From: Melitaea cinxia
Lineage: Eukaryota > Arthropoda > Insecta > Lepidoptera > Nymphalidae
Direction of reading: 5' to 3'
DNA: 64,000 nt
NCBI RefSeq assembly: GCF_905220565.1
Contig: NC_059416.1
Span: 11,966,001 to 12,030,000, forward strand
The translations under genes and the position numbers were made by a program. Of this stretch, positions 1 through 10,424 are shown piece by piece (the first letter of the stretch is position 1; every line of letters starts with the position of its first letter). The notes under the pieces were generated by a model, which did not search any database, was not told where the DNA came from, and saw only the letters and a program-made list of their open reading frames with translations.

Positions 1-321
1 CGGTCTCCACTCCATGACCCATCTGCTCCAACGACCATCGGTCTTGTGGCACAGATGGCCATCCCACTGCCACTTCAGCTTGCTAATTCTGTAGGCTATG
101 TCGGTTACTTTCATTCTCTCGCGGATAGTCTCATTTCTAATCTTATCTTTGAGAGAGACCCCAAGTATAGCCCGTTCCATTGCACGTTGAGCGACTTTAA
201 GCTTGTGGACCAGTCCCTTCATCAGTGTCCACGTCTCGGCTCCGTATGTTAACACAGACAGGACGCATTGCTCGAAGACTTTTGTCTTCAAGCATTGCGG
301 AATCTTCGAAGTGAAGACTTG
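1..321 (-). pseudogene. RTE-clade LINE reverse transcriptase, C-terminal fragment
   Basis: The minus strand reads without a stop across the piece. It contains LKTKVFEQCVLSVLTYGAE, then TWTLMKGLVHKLKVAQRAM, and ends GRWSRWVMEWRP at the window edge. This is the well-known region downstream of the catalytic core in RTE-type endonuclease/reverse transcriptase polyproteins, as seen in many Lepidoptera. The fragment is cut by the window at its 3' side and truncated at its 5' side where a SINE abuts it near position 321. It is a dead insertion fragment, although this stretch itself carries no frameshift. The matching C-terminal end of the same LINE type occurs at 56453-56672. Confidence 0.85.
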
Positions 322-560
322 ATCAGATGTACATGATAACAACCGGGACCGACGGCATAACGTGCTTCTCGAGGCACGATGGGAAGACCCACAAGGACTG
401 CACACACACCTGGACCATACCAAACATCTGTATGGCCAATACAAATGTGTGGGTGGCCAATACAATGGTTGTCATGTGCGGGGATCGAACCCGCAACCGC
501 CAGCGGAACAGCCGCAAACCAGTGCTTGCGTGCGTGTAGTTCGTTGCGCCAACACGGCGT
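321..560 (-). repeat. SINE-D, tRNA-derived head
   Basis: Read on the minus strand, this begins with a tRNA-like head: the end of an A box near TTGGCGCAACG, then a B box of the form GGTTCGATCCCC around 480-495. It continues with GTATTGGCC and a CCGTCGGTCCCGG motif. The same order is seen in the full copy at 32193-32540. The RTE-like tail is missing because the element meets the LINE fragment near 321. An extra duplication of a GGCCAATACAA word is present near 433-460. Confidence 0.7.
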
Positions 561-1205
561 CAGTAAAAATAGCTTTCAGCCATATATAAATACCTCAATA
601 TTAATAATATAAACAATTCATATGTTAATATCATATTCAACGCTCTATATAGCTACTGAACTGTGAGTAATGAATGAAGGCTATCGAAGAATTTAATATT
701 CGAATATGATTTGAATTTGTGAAACATATTTTAATTTTGTATTTAAATAATATTATAGTGAAATAAAATAAATTTAAAAAAGGAATGAAGAATTTGATAA
801 ACAAATAATGTTAAATTTGTTAAATTAAATTCAATTTTAAAGTCCATCAAAGAACGTGGAGTACAATAGGCGTGAAATTGATAACAGAATTCCAAGTTAT
901 ATTCCGGGACTGAGGTTACGGTCTAGAGCCACGTCTACGCCATGTACAGTCTAGTGACGGTACCACCGTTTAGTTTCCCGTCCGTCTAGTTAGATAGGAT
1001 ACCTATAAGATTTTCCAAAGTTAAATTTCGAGGGTAATCGACAAAAAATTCAAATTCACGTCCATCTGTCTTTTGTCGCTAAGTCGCTAAGCCGATTGTG
1101 GCCAAAAGGACTGAGATTAAATAAATCAGGGACAGCAAAATATCCGCCTATATAGGCTTAGCCTATTAAGCTATAATAAAATGGGGTAAATCGATTACTA
1201 TCTTC
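561..1205. other. AT-rich stretch without recognised gene
   Basis: I see no open reading frame of note, no splice-bounded coding segment and no repeat with a clear second copy. A moderately GC-richer block lies around 900-1000, but it does not match other parts of the window. Confidence 0.4.
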
Positions 1206-1400
1206 CTAGCCCGTTGGTGTAGTTTAAAGTGACTCGGATTTTTGGTTCAACGGCATGTCAGTTCGCCTCTGTGTGATATATATTTATTTATATTTACGTG
1301 TATTATTAAATATTTATATTTATCTATGTCAACCGGCTGTTATTATTAAGTTGCCTGCATTACAATTAGACGATAGTGTATGATTGTATAATAAATATGT
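1206..1400 (+). repeat. SINE-C, degenerate copy
   Basis: It starts with CCTAGCCCGTTGGTGTAG, a decayed version of the tRNA-like head (AGCCCGTTGGCGCAG) found at 56350 and, inverted, at 43302 and 53385. An AT-rich middle follows, then CAACCGGCTG near 1328 that aligns with the family's CAGTCGGCTGTTACC tail. It is old and heavily mutated. Confidence 0.5.
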
Positions 1401-1588
1401 TAGTCATAACAAACATGTTTATATTTTAAAGTTCTAAGTTATCAACTTACGTTATGCCATAAAATGACGTACCAACCAACATTATAATTATTTCAAATAA
1501 ATAAAAATAAAATAAATAAATGCATAATTATAAATGATAAATTAATTTCCCGGGCAAACTCACGGGTATCCTTTGTATCTTATGGTAA

Positions 1589-1765
1589 AATCAAAATCGA
1601 AATCAAAAGTATCTTTATTCAAATACCTAGGCTTCAAAAGCACCTTCGAATCCTTATTTTACAAATTATTTTTAAAAAATTAAGCTACCACCGGTTCGGA
1701 ATGTAGATTCTGCACAGAAGAACTGGCAAGAAATTTCTGCTGTTACTAGTCAATATCCATTTAGT
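1589..1765 (-). repeat. LINE 3'-end repeat (J family)
   Basis: Contains AAATCAAAAGTATCTTTATTC, a GGCTTCAAAAGCAC block and GCTACCACCGGTTCGGAATG. This order recurs at 17308-17445, and in fragmentary form near 51100-51160. On the minus strand it resembles the 3' untranslated end common to many lepidopteran non-LTR elements. The exact clade was not determined. Confidence 0.5.
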
Positions 1766-2193
1766 AATAATATATGTAACGCTGTAGAAGTTTCATACCA
1801 ACCGGATTATTATTCTGGCGTGATTCCGGAAAAACAACTAAGTTTTCTCTTCACGGTAATAAACACGATTACTATTATCTATTTTCGTATCTAATTAAGC
1901 ATAAAGGAATACGGAAATTATTTTGTATACTAAAGTCGTAGCAAAATTCCTTACAATATATTATTACCAAAACGCAACTCCCTCAAAAAAGTACTAAAAA
2001 CTTTAATCTCTAAAGTACTAAATGAATTTTCAATATAATTAATAACATTATGGTCATAGCCTATACATACTTGGTCATAGCCTAGGCTAATAAATATTAT
2101 ACTATAACGGACAAAAGTGGATCGGTAATTACTAAGTATTAAATGTCAATCAATATGCGTAAAACATCGTTTGTTGGTTATTTTTAGAATTAA
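1766..2193. other. AT-rich stretch without recognised gene
   Basis: No gene or repeat copy recognised. A short word, TGGTCATAGCCTA, occurs twice near 2051-2085. Confidence 0.3.
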
Positions 2194-2486
2194 CTAGCTG
2201 ACCCGGCGAACTTCGTATCGCCTAACACAAACTTTATCGTATGATATTAAAGTTCAAATTGACTTTTAAGTATTATCACAAATCTTTTGTATGGGAGTAT
2301 AGAAAAGTGTTGTTTTTAGACTTTTTCAGGAAATTTAAATTTTTTTTTTTTTGAATTTTTCTCTCCGTAAGAACCATCCTCGTACTTCAAGGAATATTTT
2401 AAAAAAAAGAATTAGCGAAATCGGTCCAACCGTTCTCGAGTTTTGCGCTTAGCAACACATTCAGCGACTCATTTTTATATTATAGA
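2194..2486 (-). mobile_element. Helitron-like non-autonomous element, family 1
   Basis: Read on the minus strand it runs from TCTATAATATAAAAATGA to GGGTCAGCTAG. The other copy, at 33838-34124 on the plus strand, is about the same length and similar throughout. The 3' end carries a short hairpin (GGCGA ... TCGCC) just before GGGTCAG-CTAG. A TC start, a terminal hairpin, a CTRR end and insertion between A and T are the published hallmarks of Helitrons. No Rep/helicase gene is present, so any movement would depend on an autonomous partner. Confidence 0.55.
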
Positions 2487-2770
2487 TTAATGACAATAAA
2501 ATAATTGATGATTGATTATAAAATATAATAATATGTATTAATTTGCCGCTTTCATTACGTATGGCGTTAAATTTTCTTTTAGCGAATAATCTACGGTTTT
2601 TGTAACTAAACACAATGATGTTTTAAAATATTTGTATACATTGAATTCATTATTTAGCCAACCATAATATTGTTTATTTTGATGCTACGCTATAAATTTT
2701 AATTTATAAATTACTTCCGGTAGTAAAATATATTAAATTTTTGGGATAACTAATCTTGCTTACCACCGTG

Positions 2771-2890
2771 ACGTACACCTGATAGTGATCGTTACTCATA
2801 GTAGGGAGTATATCCGCCAACCCGCATTGGGGCAGCGTGGTGAATTAAGCTCTGATCCTTGTCCTACTGGGGAAAACAGGGTTAAAGGAC
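2771..2890 (+). repeat. SINE-D, 3' half
   Basis: Matches the distal half of the full SINE-D at 32193-32540: GTACACCTGATAG, GATCGTTACTCATAGTAGGG, CCGCCAACCCGCATTGG and GGATTAAGCTCTGATCC-like words (here GAATTAAGCTCTGATCC). It is 5' truncated, as expected for target-primed reverse transcription. Confidence 0.6.
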
Positions 2891-2905
2891 AAAATAGGGT
2901 TTCGA

Positions 2906-2908
<3 letters not shown>

Positions 2909-2936
<28 letters not shown>

Positions 2937-3070
2937 CACTTTATTGTACACCAAAAACAGAAATAATACATATCAAAGAAAGAAAGAAAATATTGACAAT
3001 ATATTCATTAGGTACAAAGGTCGGCCTTATCGCTAAAAAGCGATCTCTTCCAGGCAACCTTATATATTTA
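2909..3070 (-). repeat. ATA-tailed LINE 3'-end repeat (K family)
   Basis: A run of (ATA)n is followed by CTTTATTGTACACC, GTACAAAGG and TTATCGCTAAAAAGCGATCTC, ending TTCCAGGCAACC. Related copies lie at 5896-6040, 16765-16905 and 40645-40750. In the minus direction the piece ends in a trinucleotide run in place of poly(A), as in several insect non-LTR families. It contains a small conserved hairpin, ATCGCT ... AGCGAT. Confidence 0.5.
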
Positions 3071-3267
3071 TATTAATTATTAATAAAATAAAATAGTATA
3101 CGAGTATATATAAACATTATAACTACAACAGGTAATAGTAAAAAAATCTTTACTATTACAACAAGCAAGGTCAAGTTTGACCTTGAACTATTTGAAAACG
3201 TAAAACCTTATTCTAATCAAGTATTTTCCGTTACTTTAGAATGTTCCGTTTTTTTCTATTACTTTAG

Positions 3268-3372
3268 AAGTCCGCCAACCCGCATTGGTGCAGTGTGGTA
3301 GGTTAATCTCTGATCCTTCTTCTATATGGAAAAAGAGGCCTATGCCCAGCAATAGCATATTACAGGCTTAAT
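3268..3372 (+). repeat. RTE-like tail fragment
   Basis: CCGCCAACCCGCATTGG, GAGGCCTATGCCCAGCA and ATTACAGGCTTAA mark the SINE-D/RTE tail. The tail could encode a terminal peptide of the AYAQQWDITG type, which parallels the AYVQQW end of the RTE open reading frame at 56453-56672. Confidence 0.55.
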
Positions 3373-4038
3373 TGTGAAGCCTTAGAAGTGAAAAATAGTC
3401 AAAGATCCAGGAAAAAACTTTCAGTAACCGACGTAAAAGCACTTAACTTATAGCATATCCTAAGCATCGATTTGATGCATAAGAGCTATATTTTCCATAT
3501 AATGACCAAAGCCATTTATATCCGAAGCAATGCCAATTTTACATTTGCAACGGACCACGTAAAATATTTCATAAACGAAACAACTAAAAATTGTCCCATT
3601 GTTGGCACGACCTTTGCCGACATCGCATCAAAATAATGGAGAGAAACAATAGCCACAATTACAGTTCTCATAATGCCGCTTTAATTGTCTTTAGGCCCAA
3701 TTTTCTTCTTACTTTTTAAAAAGAAAACAGACTTATGGTGTCCCACTTAAATATAAAATCTTTTTTAAATAGCTATAAGATTTTCTTTGCTTTTGTGAAA
3801 TGATAATATTTGTTATGTTGATATTGTATGTATAATGTCTGAACAATGGTTTTAAATAAGTTTTTGATTCAGTATTTTATACCTTGTCTCCTTTATGATA
3901 TTAAAAGGTTTAAAGCAATTGAATTCAACATTCTAAAACGTTAAATTTTATATCAAATATGGAATCAAATCTACGAATCCAATATTAATTTCTATATCTA
4001 TTTATCTATGTCTTCTCTCGCACGAGCACTAAATCTGA
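3373..4038. other. AT-rich stretch without recognised gene
   Basis: No gene, exon or repeat copy recognised. Confidence 0.3.
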
Positions 4039-4433
4039 GGAAGTCTTAACACTTTTTTTTTTGAATATCATATCAAAAATTGACCGCTCCAGCGGGATTC
4101 GAACCCGCGTCTTCGACATACCGTGTCGACGCTCTAGCCAATTAAGCTATGGAACGATATACTCGCTAGAGCGAAACTTTTGATATGATGATTTTTTACT
4201 TTCGGTTTAAGCGAACCGTGGCGCCGTCTATAGTGAGTTCTTTACAGAGACTCGTAACTATTCAAAGTTTCATATTACAATGAAAATCTTTGACAGGAGA
4301 CGACACCATGCTATTTTTAATATGTACGATTTTTATTTTTGTGTTACCCACAATTAGGAATTCTAAACATTTTTGAATATCATATCAAAAATTGACCGCT
4401 CCAGCGGGATTCGTCAGCGGGAAGTCTTAACAC
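4039..4433 (-). mobile_element. Retroposed tRNA-like SINE dimer with 14-bp target duplication
   Basis: The direct repeat GGAAGTCTTAACAC flanks the element at 4039-4052 and 4420-4433. Read on the minus strand, the insert starts inside the T arm of one tRNA-like unit. It continues through a spacer of about 240 bp, then a complete tRNA-like unit (4085-4156), and ends in a GATATGATATTC motif with a run of A residues. The same motif repeats at 4061 and 4373, a spacing of 312 bp. That equals the period of the tandem array at 21451-21925. This pattern is what retroposition of a transcript covering more than one array unit would leave. Confidence 0.7.
4085..4156 (-). repeat. tRNA-like 72-nt cloverleaf (SINE head)
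   Basis: It folds as acceptor CGTTCCA/TGGAGCG, D arm GCTT/GAGC, anticodon stem TCGAC/GTCGA with loop ACGGTAT, and T arm with loop TTCGAAT. It carries a pol III A box (TAGCTTAATTGG) and B box (GGTTCGAATCC). The anticodon loop lacks the usual U33, so it is probably not a working tRNA. If read as a tRNA the anticodon would be GGT. Confidence 0.65.
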
Positions 4434-4497
4434 AGCAAGTAGGTTAACTATTAATGCAAATTCTTTTATGACATCTTGAATTAGTACCATCTAGACA

Positions 4498-4882
4498 TCT
4501 GGAATTAGTTCATTAGAATTAAGAAATTTGCTTACAAAGTATTCAGCTGCATTAGAAGTCCCTTCTGAAGTTGTCACTCAGGCTTACAATAATCTTTTGT
4601 TAAAGGCCACCCCAAGTGGATTAACTCCTTGCCCAGAAATTTTGTTCTTAATTACAAGTTTGAGGATTGGGAAAGTTATTTCGTGTATATGCAAATATAT
4701 TAGGAGTAAATTTTCTGCTGACACTCAAATTTGGTGTCATGATAGAAACTTAAGCCATTCAAGAATAGTTATGAATGATTTGATGATTTTTTAATCTGTG
4801 TATGAATTTGTTGTATATTTTATGTTGACCTTGGTTCAATATAAACCAGGCTTAAAATAACAAAGCCTTAAATAAAAAAAAA
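4498..4882 (+). pseudogene. Possible processed retrocopy of an unrecognised mRNA 3' end
   Basis: An open frame runs from after a stop at 4492-4494 to a TAA at 4792-4794, about 99 codons. It includes KYSAALEVPSEVVTQAYNNL and TPSGLTPCPEILFL. It has no good ATG start near its 5' end. Codon and amino-acid composition look more protein-like than most frames here. About 70 bp after the stop comes an AAATAAA-type signal running into about ten A residues (4868-4882), as in a processed mRNA copied back into DNA. I do not recognise the protein. Flanking target duplications were not found. A chance open frame followed by an A-run is the alternative. Confidence 0.3.
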
Positions 4883-4986
4883 ATGAAATCAATGTCTGAT
4901 CACAAAATTATTCTAAAGAGAGGAAGAAATTATTCCAGAATCTACGAATTGTTTCTTCGACAGGAAATAAGTTAGTAGAATTATAG

Positions 4987-5148
4987 AATATTTCTCAAAA
5001 ATTATCACTTATATTCATATTTTTGAAAACAAATTGAGGATAACTGGAGCTAAGGTAGGGCAGGGCCAATATTTCTCAGAAATTATCACTTATATTCATA
5101 TTTTCGAAAACAAATTGAGGATAACTGGAGCTAAGGTAGGGCAGGGCC
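4987..5148 (+). repeat. 81-bp direct tandem duplication
   Basis: Positions 4987-5067 and 5068-5148 are nearly identical 81-bp units, differing at only a few bases (for example CTCAAAA versus CTCAGAA). Each ends GGTAGGGCAGGGCC. The second unit leads straight into a B-family repeat, so the duplication includes the start of that repeat. Confidence 0.85.
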
Positions 5149-5387
5149 TGGAGCAGCCTGGATAGGAAAGTACCTCGATCTTACAGAAGATCACAGCTAA
5201 TTAATACTGCTTTCAAGTGGTGTTGTGTTCCTGTAGTGAGTAAGGTGGCCAGAGTTCCTGGATTGGGGATAGGGTCGGCAACACGCTTACGATACTTCTA
5301 TTGTTGCAAGCGTCTATAAGCTACGGTAATTGCTACCATCAGGTGAGCCGTACGCTTGTTTGTCGACCAAGTTGTATAAAAAAGTGG
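5131..5387 (+). repeat. B-family interspersed repeat
   Basis: This copy shows the family's ordered words: CTAAGGTAGGGCAGGG, GAGCAGCC, TACCTCGATCTTACAGAAGA, an AATACTGCTTTCAAG hairpin arm, GAGTAAGGTGGCCAGAG, GGGTCGGCAACACGCTTACG and ATCAGGTGAGCCGTACGC. It ends before a GTATAAAAAA run. About ten copies occur in this window. I cannot assign a transposon class. No long reading frame is present. Confidence 0.6.
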
Positions 5388-5565
5388 TAGTTTTTTAACT
5401 TCCTATCAATGCACGAAACAGTGAATAGAATTTTAAATCATAACAAAGAAAAGAACATGGAAAACTGGTTTCAGATATCTCAAATTTAATTTATGAAAAT
5501 GCACTTATTTCTAAATCAGAGCCTGAAATATTACGAGTATATATATATAATAATAATAATAATAA

Positions 5566-5757
5566 GGATCTGCTGAAATAATCCCTATCGTAATATCTGC
5601 CAATGGTTTGATCCCGGTTAGCCTCGCTCACCATCTGAGGCAACTGGGGATCCGGGACGGTTCGCTCGCAGCCAGGATGCAGAAGGCGGTGTTACGTGAC
5701 TCGGCTAGGATTGTCCGCCGGTTTCTCAGCCTACAACCCTACCCCCCGGCCGTTTGA
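5566..5757 (+). pseudogene. R4/Dong-like LINE, C-terminal end
   Basis: The frame reads 63 codons then TGA and includes AEIIPIVISANGLIPVSL and ARMQKAVLRDSARIVRRFL. This resembles the conserved extreme C-terminus of R4/Dong- and L2-type retrotransposon proteins, in which an IPxVISATG-like strand is followed by a QKxVxLxTxxIVR helix. It is abruptly 5' truncated in an ATA run. The 3' UTR seems to extend to about 5895, where an (ATA)n K-family end follows. The C-rich 3' UTR start contrasts with the AT-rich surroundings. Confidence 0.6.
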
Positions 5758-5895
5758 TCTCCCTGCCGGGGCGTATTCCTCCACCCACTTATATTTATAT
5801 ATGTAAGTATAAGTAAATTTACTATATTATCTATATAAGTAGTTATTATAATATATGTATCTATTATGTATTGGGCGGGCGGAGTGACATTCAGT

Positions 5896-6040
5896 AAGAT
5901 AATAATAATAATATTCTTTATTGCACACCATTAAAGGATACAAACAAAAGTAGTACAATTAGAGGAAGATGTACAAAGGCGGTCTTATCGCTAAAAGAGC
6001 GATTTCTTCCAGACAACCTTTGGGTATAGGACAGCGCATA
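5896..6040 (-). repeat. ATA-tailed LINE 3'-end repeat (K family)
   Basis: Same word order as 2909-3070: (ATA)n, TTCTTTATTGCACACC, GATGTACAAAGGCGG, TTATCGCTAAAAGAGCGATTTC and TTCCAGACAACC. It abuts the R4-like 3' end on its left. Confidence 0.5.
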
Positions 6041-6110
6041 GAAAAGCGGTTAGGAAGTGTACAAATAATTGTTATAAAAATTATAATACATCACAATAGA
6101 TTATAAAATT

Positions 6111-6180
6111 ATACATACATATATACATACATACATACATATGCTTACACACTTACATACATTCACATATACACATATAC
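6111..6180. repeat. (ACAT)n-type microsatellite
   Basis: Short runs of ATACATAC units followed by related CACATATACA words. Confidence 0.7.
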
Positions 6181-6629
6181 TCATATATAAATATAAACAA
6201 TTCATACATATTTATGTGATCCAAAGGTGAAAAGACAATCATTGCGAATTTAGTGACAAATAGTGAGCCTTAAGATACTTTTTGAAGCTAAAGACTGATT
6301 GAGCTTGTCTTATAGAGAGAGGGAGAGAATTCCAGAGTTTCAAATTATAGTATTAGTATATATATAATTATTAGTATATATATAATTCTATTGAAGATTC
6401 TGATAATGAATTTTACCAGTTATAACTTTTAAAATACAAATTTTCTCTTATTCTTGGAACAATAGCAGGAATGTTTCTGAAAAATGATCGAGGGATGAAA
6501 ATGATTGATTGCCAACGAGGAAATGAACGCTTTTAAAATTTTGACAACCATTGTAGTGACGACAAAGTGATTTCTAACTTCGAGTATGAAATAAAACATA
6601 TAAATGTGTAAAAGAATAGTTCTAGGTAA

Positions 6630-6790
6630 GACTAGACGCAGAACTCGAGTCTGGGTGTGATATTTACATTTATGTAAAAGTATTTATCGAAAAAAAAGTA
6701 TGTAACTATATCAGCCACCTGTTACCTATAACACAAGCATTAAGTTGCTTACCGTAAGAACAGACGACCGTATGTATATGCATTTGTTTA
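6630..6790 (+). repeat. SINE-C, 3' part
   Basis: GAGTCTGGGTGTGATATTTAC is followed by TTATCGAAAAAAAAGTATG and then CTATAACACAAGCATTAAG and ACAGACGACCG. This aligns with the body and tail of SINE-C at 56350-56795. The tRNA-like head is missing or decayed. Confidence 0.6.
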
Positions 6791-7131
6791 TGTGTATACA
6801 CGTCACATCATAGATATTTATAGTTATTTTTATATTTAGAATACAAGTAGTACTTACATACTGTATGTTTTAAGAAATATATAAGTCATTCCAATTTTCA
6901 AATGTTATACAAAAATATGTCACGCGGCCTGAGTTGCGTTATGACGCGGAGTTTAGCTTCGCTTCTGTGCGAGTAATTACAATACATTGCCTACTAAGCA
7001 TGTGATTGAAATAATAGGCTTTAATGTTTTAAGGCATATTAATTTAAGCTATGCAGCTATGCAGCAAGCAATGTTTCTTCAAGATCAACCGTTTATAGAG
7101 TAATAATTGTGTTTACTCATAAACATAAAAA
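6791..7131. other. AT-rich stretch without recognised gene
   Basis: Nothing recognised. Confidence 0.3.
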
Positions 7132-7478
7132 AAAAACTTCAATTACATCGACAAGTAATACCATAGCAATGTGGTCTCATTTAAGTATCACCTTTCGATT
7201 AAAAGATATATCAAAATCGGTACTACCAGTAAAAAGTTACGAGGTGAAACGACGTAGGTGGACGAAAAATTTTTCAAGTGAATAGGCATTAACATTATAT
7301 AACTCAAAATTAACCTTCAGATCTCGATTATATTTAAATGGAACTAGAAAACTAGCACAAACTTTCGATTAAAAAAATAGTCATTGAAATCGGTATACAT
7401 ATAAAAAAAACAACAATACATTTTAAAAAAAAAATTCTACCGAGTTGAGAACCTCCTCCTCGTTTTGAAGTCGATTAA
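7132..7478 (-). repeat. D-family repeat (ACTTCAATTACATCG ... GAAGTCG)
   Basis: Starts AACTTCAATTACATCGACAA and ends CTCCTCGTTTTGAAGTCGAT. This matches the inverted orientation of the copy at 36658-37234. The ends are decayed versions of an ACCGACTTC/GAAGTCGGT inverted repeat. Confidence 0.55.
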
Positions 7479-7784
7479 AATGTTTCATCTTCATAACATA
7501 TAACAAATGTTTAACAACGCTGCTCTATTGTAGTTTGACAAATAATTTCTCTACAACGAGTAAAAATCGCTATCAAGTGTCAGTGATAAAAACTAGAATC
7601 GACAGTCTTACATACTCTCCAAGACAGTGAAGACTCACAAAAACCTTAGTAACTTATTTAACATAAATAATTCCGATGTAATCATATCAAAAACATTCCT
7701 TATAAGAAGTGTTACTTCTAAGAGAATTGTTCTAAACTATTATATACTTAGCCGATTAATATATATCTAAAATATTATATATTA

Positions 7785-7880
7785 ATCAGCTAACCCGTAT
7801 TGGAGGAGCATGGTGGATTAAGTTCTGATCTCCTACATGAGGAAAGAGGCATAGACCCAGCAGTGGGATACTACAGGCTA
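7785..7880 (+). repeat. RTE-like tail fragment
   Basis: AATCAGCTAACCCGTATTGG, GGATTAAGTTCTGATC, GGAAAGAGGCATAGACCCAG and GGGATACTACAGGCTAAAG mark a decayed copy of the SINE-D tail. Confidence 0.5.
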
Positions 7881-9024
7881 AAGTGTATTATACATTATAT
7901 TTATATATTATTTTTTATTTATTGTATAGAATGAAGTGTATTTTCGTTACATTAATACAACGAGACGCAACTGAGTATCGCTTTTGTTACAAGATATAAC
8001 TCCAGCCATCCACTTGAATCTCATGATAGTGTTCATTTCAATTTAACCATTACATCTTTAGAAATACGGATTGTTATCGCGTGGAGTATTTAGTATATTT
8101 TCTTGAGATAGGCTGATTTAATTAATTTGAATTCACAACTTTATCGCTTAGTTAAAAGGACATATTTCTTAATTATTGCACATTCGCTTAGTTCGCGTCC
8201 TTCTCTAATTGGTTTACTTTCTCAATTACATTATATACTATTATTACTTTTGTTATTATTTGTATGTATATGTCAGCAATATCAGTGACTCCATAACAAT
8301 ATAATCGTCGGAATTCATAATGAAAGCCTTACTACATATACGTATTTACGTGTTTATTATCACAGAGGAGATGCATACACATAGAACATCGCTTATATAC
8401 CTCGTAAAATACATATTTATAAAACATTATATAATTACAAAAATTGTTTAACTATTCCTAAATAAATATTTAATTAATTACTCATCTTAATATTAAAATA
8501 TACAAATGATTGATGTTTACATTCGCGCCCACATATACAAGAACACGTGCTTGATTGAAAATAAATGGATTTTTCTCAATCGCTTTTTTCATATCAACTC
8601 AATCATGTGACTATATGTATACATATGAAAAACATTAAATTTAAGAATTTCCTTTAAAACCAATACAATATATTATAAAAACAAGGAATATTTATTTTTA
8701 TAAACACAATGTTATACTCATCCCTACTTTTTGTTTTATTATCTTTCCCAATAATTACTGAAACGTACCTACAATAATTATAATAATAGCTTTGGAGATC
8801 GAAAAGCACACGACAAAATCATCAGCGGTCTTTCACACTCCTTTGTATTGATACCCTTTGTAAAATAGCTTTTAAATAATGATAAGGAAAAAAAATTAAG
8901 TCTCTTACACGTCATTTGTAAGGAAGGGCACAGTTTTATGAGGCTAGGTACAGAAAAATTCTACCCTGCAGAAGATATTATCAAAATATTGCTCTTAAGT
9001 CGTGTTCTGTTCCTGTTAGAGTAA
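7881..9024. other. AT-rich desert
   Basis: No gene-like segment, repeat copy or RNA gene recognised over about 1.1 kb. Confidence 0.3.
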
Positions 9025-9363
9025 TGTTATTCATTCGTTCATTCGCTTTGGCCTATCGCACTCCATGGACATTTGCCTCCACAAGTTTGCGCCAAAAATG
9101 GCGCGAACTCATTTGTTTCGCACATAGTCACCACGCTGGGCAGGCGGGTTGGTGACCGCAGGGCTGACTTTGTCGCACCGAAGACGCTACTGTCAGTCTT
9201 CAGCCTGTGTATTTCAAAGTCAACAGTTGGATGGGTATCCCGCCATCGGTCGGCTCTTTAAATTCCAAGGTGGTGGTGGAACTGTGTTATCCCTTAGTCG
9301 CCTCTTACGACACCCACGGGAAGAGAGGGGGCTATATTCTTTACTGCCGTAACCACACAGCAC
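9025..9363 (-). repeat. SINE-A, near full length
   Basis: On the minus strand it runs from GTGCTGTGTGGTTACGGCA through CTCTCTTCCCGTGGGTGTCG, AGGGATAACACAG and AACCCGCCTGCCCAGCGTGG to a 3' tail of GGAGGCAAATGTCCATGGAG. An ATTC-rich run ends it. The tail matches the end of the RTE reading frame at 56453-56672. The head is not obviously tRNA-like. Confidence 0.7.
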
Positions 9364-10050
9364 ACAACGCTATTCACTGTGTATACCGCTGGTTTAAATC
9401 CTATAACAATAAAACTTTTTGCATAAAATATAAATAAAAAGTGAAAAATAGAACGCGTAAATTACTAACTTACTATTCATGATTCACGATCAATCTGGAA
9501 CCGACTCTCGATTTCATATTTTATGAAGTTCCTGCAGTCGAAATACTGCTACATCCTATATCACCATTGGCTATAGGCCAATCAATCCATCGATCAATCT
9601 TGAACCTTATTAATACTTAAATAGAACTGGATTTTGTATGTTTGATTGTAAACAATTCTCTTAACTGATTGCTTTTATTGGGAATCAAACAGCTGTTCCG
9701 CAGTTTGTTGTCTGATTAATGTCTGATGTTGTAACTCGGTATGACGAACATACACAAACATTTTTGGGACTAATGAAATACGTTCATTGTTCAAATGAAG
9801 TAAATTTGTTAAAATACAATGAATCTAGTAAAGAAGTGAAACTTTGGTATGGACTCAACGGTCAGCATAATAGACAGTGTTGTGACCAGTACGATAAATT
9901 GTACAAGTTAGTATGTTGACGCATATTAAATATCACACAGTTTAGTGTGGACTATTACACCTGTATACTGATCAAGAACATTATTAGCAATTCAATACAC
10001 TCCAATATCAAAATTGATAAAAAATAACTAAACATAATTTTGTTTTTTAA
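9364..10050. other. AT-rich stretch without recognised gene
   Basis: A 66-codon open frame at 9719-9919 has no recognisable motif and is probably chance. Confidence 0.3.
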
Positions 10051-10051
10051 G

Positions 10052-10148
10052 CTGCACTACTCTATCGCAGTTCATTGCTGGACATAGGTCTCTCCAAGCC
10101 AGATCCAAACATCCCGGCTTCCCGCAATCCCCACAGAGCCTCCAAGGT
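10052..10148 (-). pseudogene. RTE LINE 3'-end fragment, decayed
   Basis: The minus strand holds decayed versions of the words seen at 56453-56672: GGATTGCGGGAAGCCGGGAT, then CCTATGTCCAGCA and CTGCGATAG. Indels break the frame that would encode the AYVQQW end. Confidence 0.5.
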
Positions 10149-10424
10149 AACTTATTGAAAGCATATTTTTAATCCGAAGTTAATATTTATTTTGTATCTA
10201 TTCGTCTTGGTGTGTTAAAAAATCTTAAATTGAATACACGTACAAAAAAACGTTTACGCAGTAATCCGAGGCTCGAATCTTGATCAAACATTTACCGCAA
10301 ACAACGAGACCAATATCCCTTAAATAATTGTACAATTTGTTCTTTAGTTTTATTATTTCTTTTTCAATTTATTACAGGATATTAAAATATCAATTTCTTT
10401 TTTTTTATAAAGGTTTACGTAGCA

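Noticed and set aside
9073..9352. Open frames in SINE-A copies (also at 15950, 19855, 30459, 52074 and 57883)
   Set aside because: They recur because the SINE recurs; the frames are not maintained between copies.
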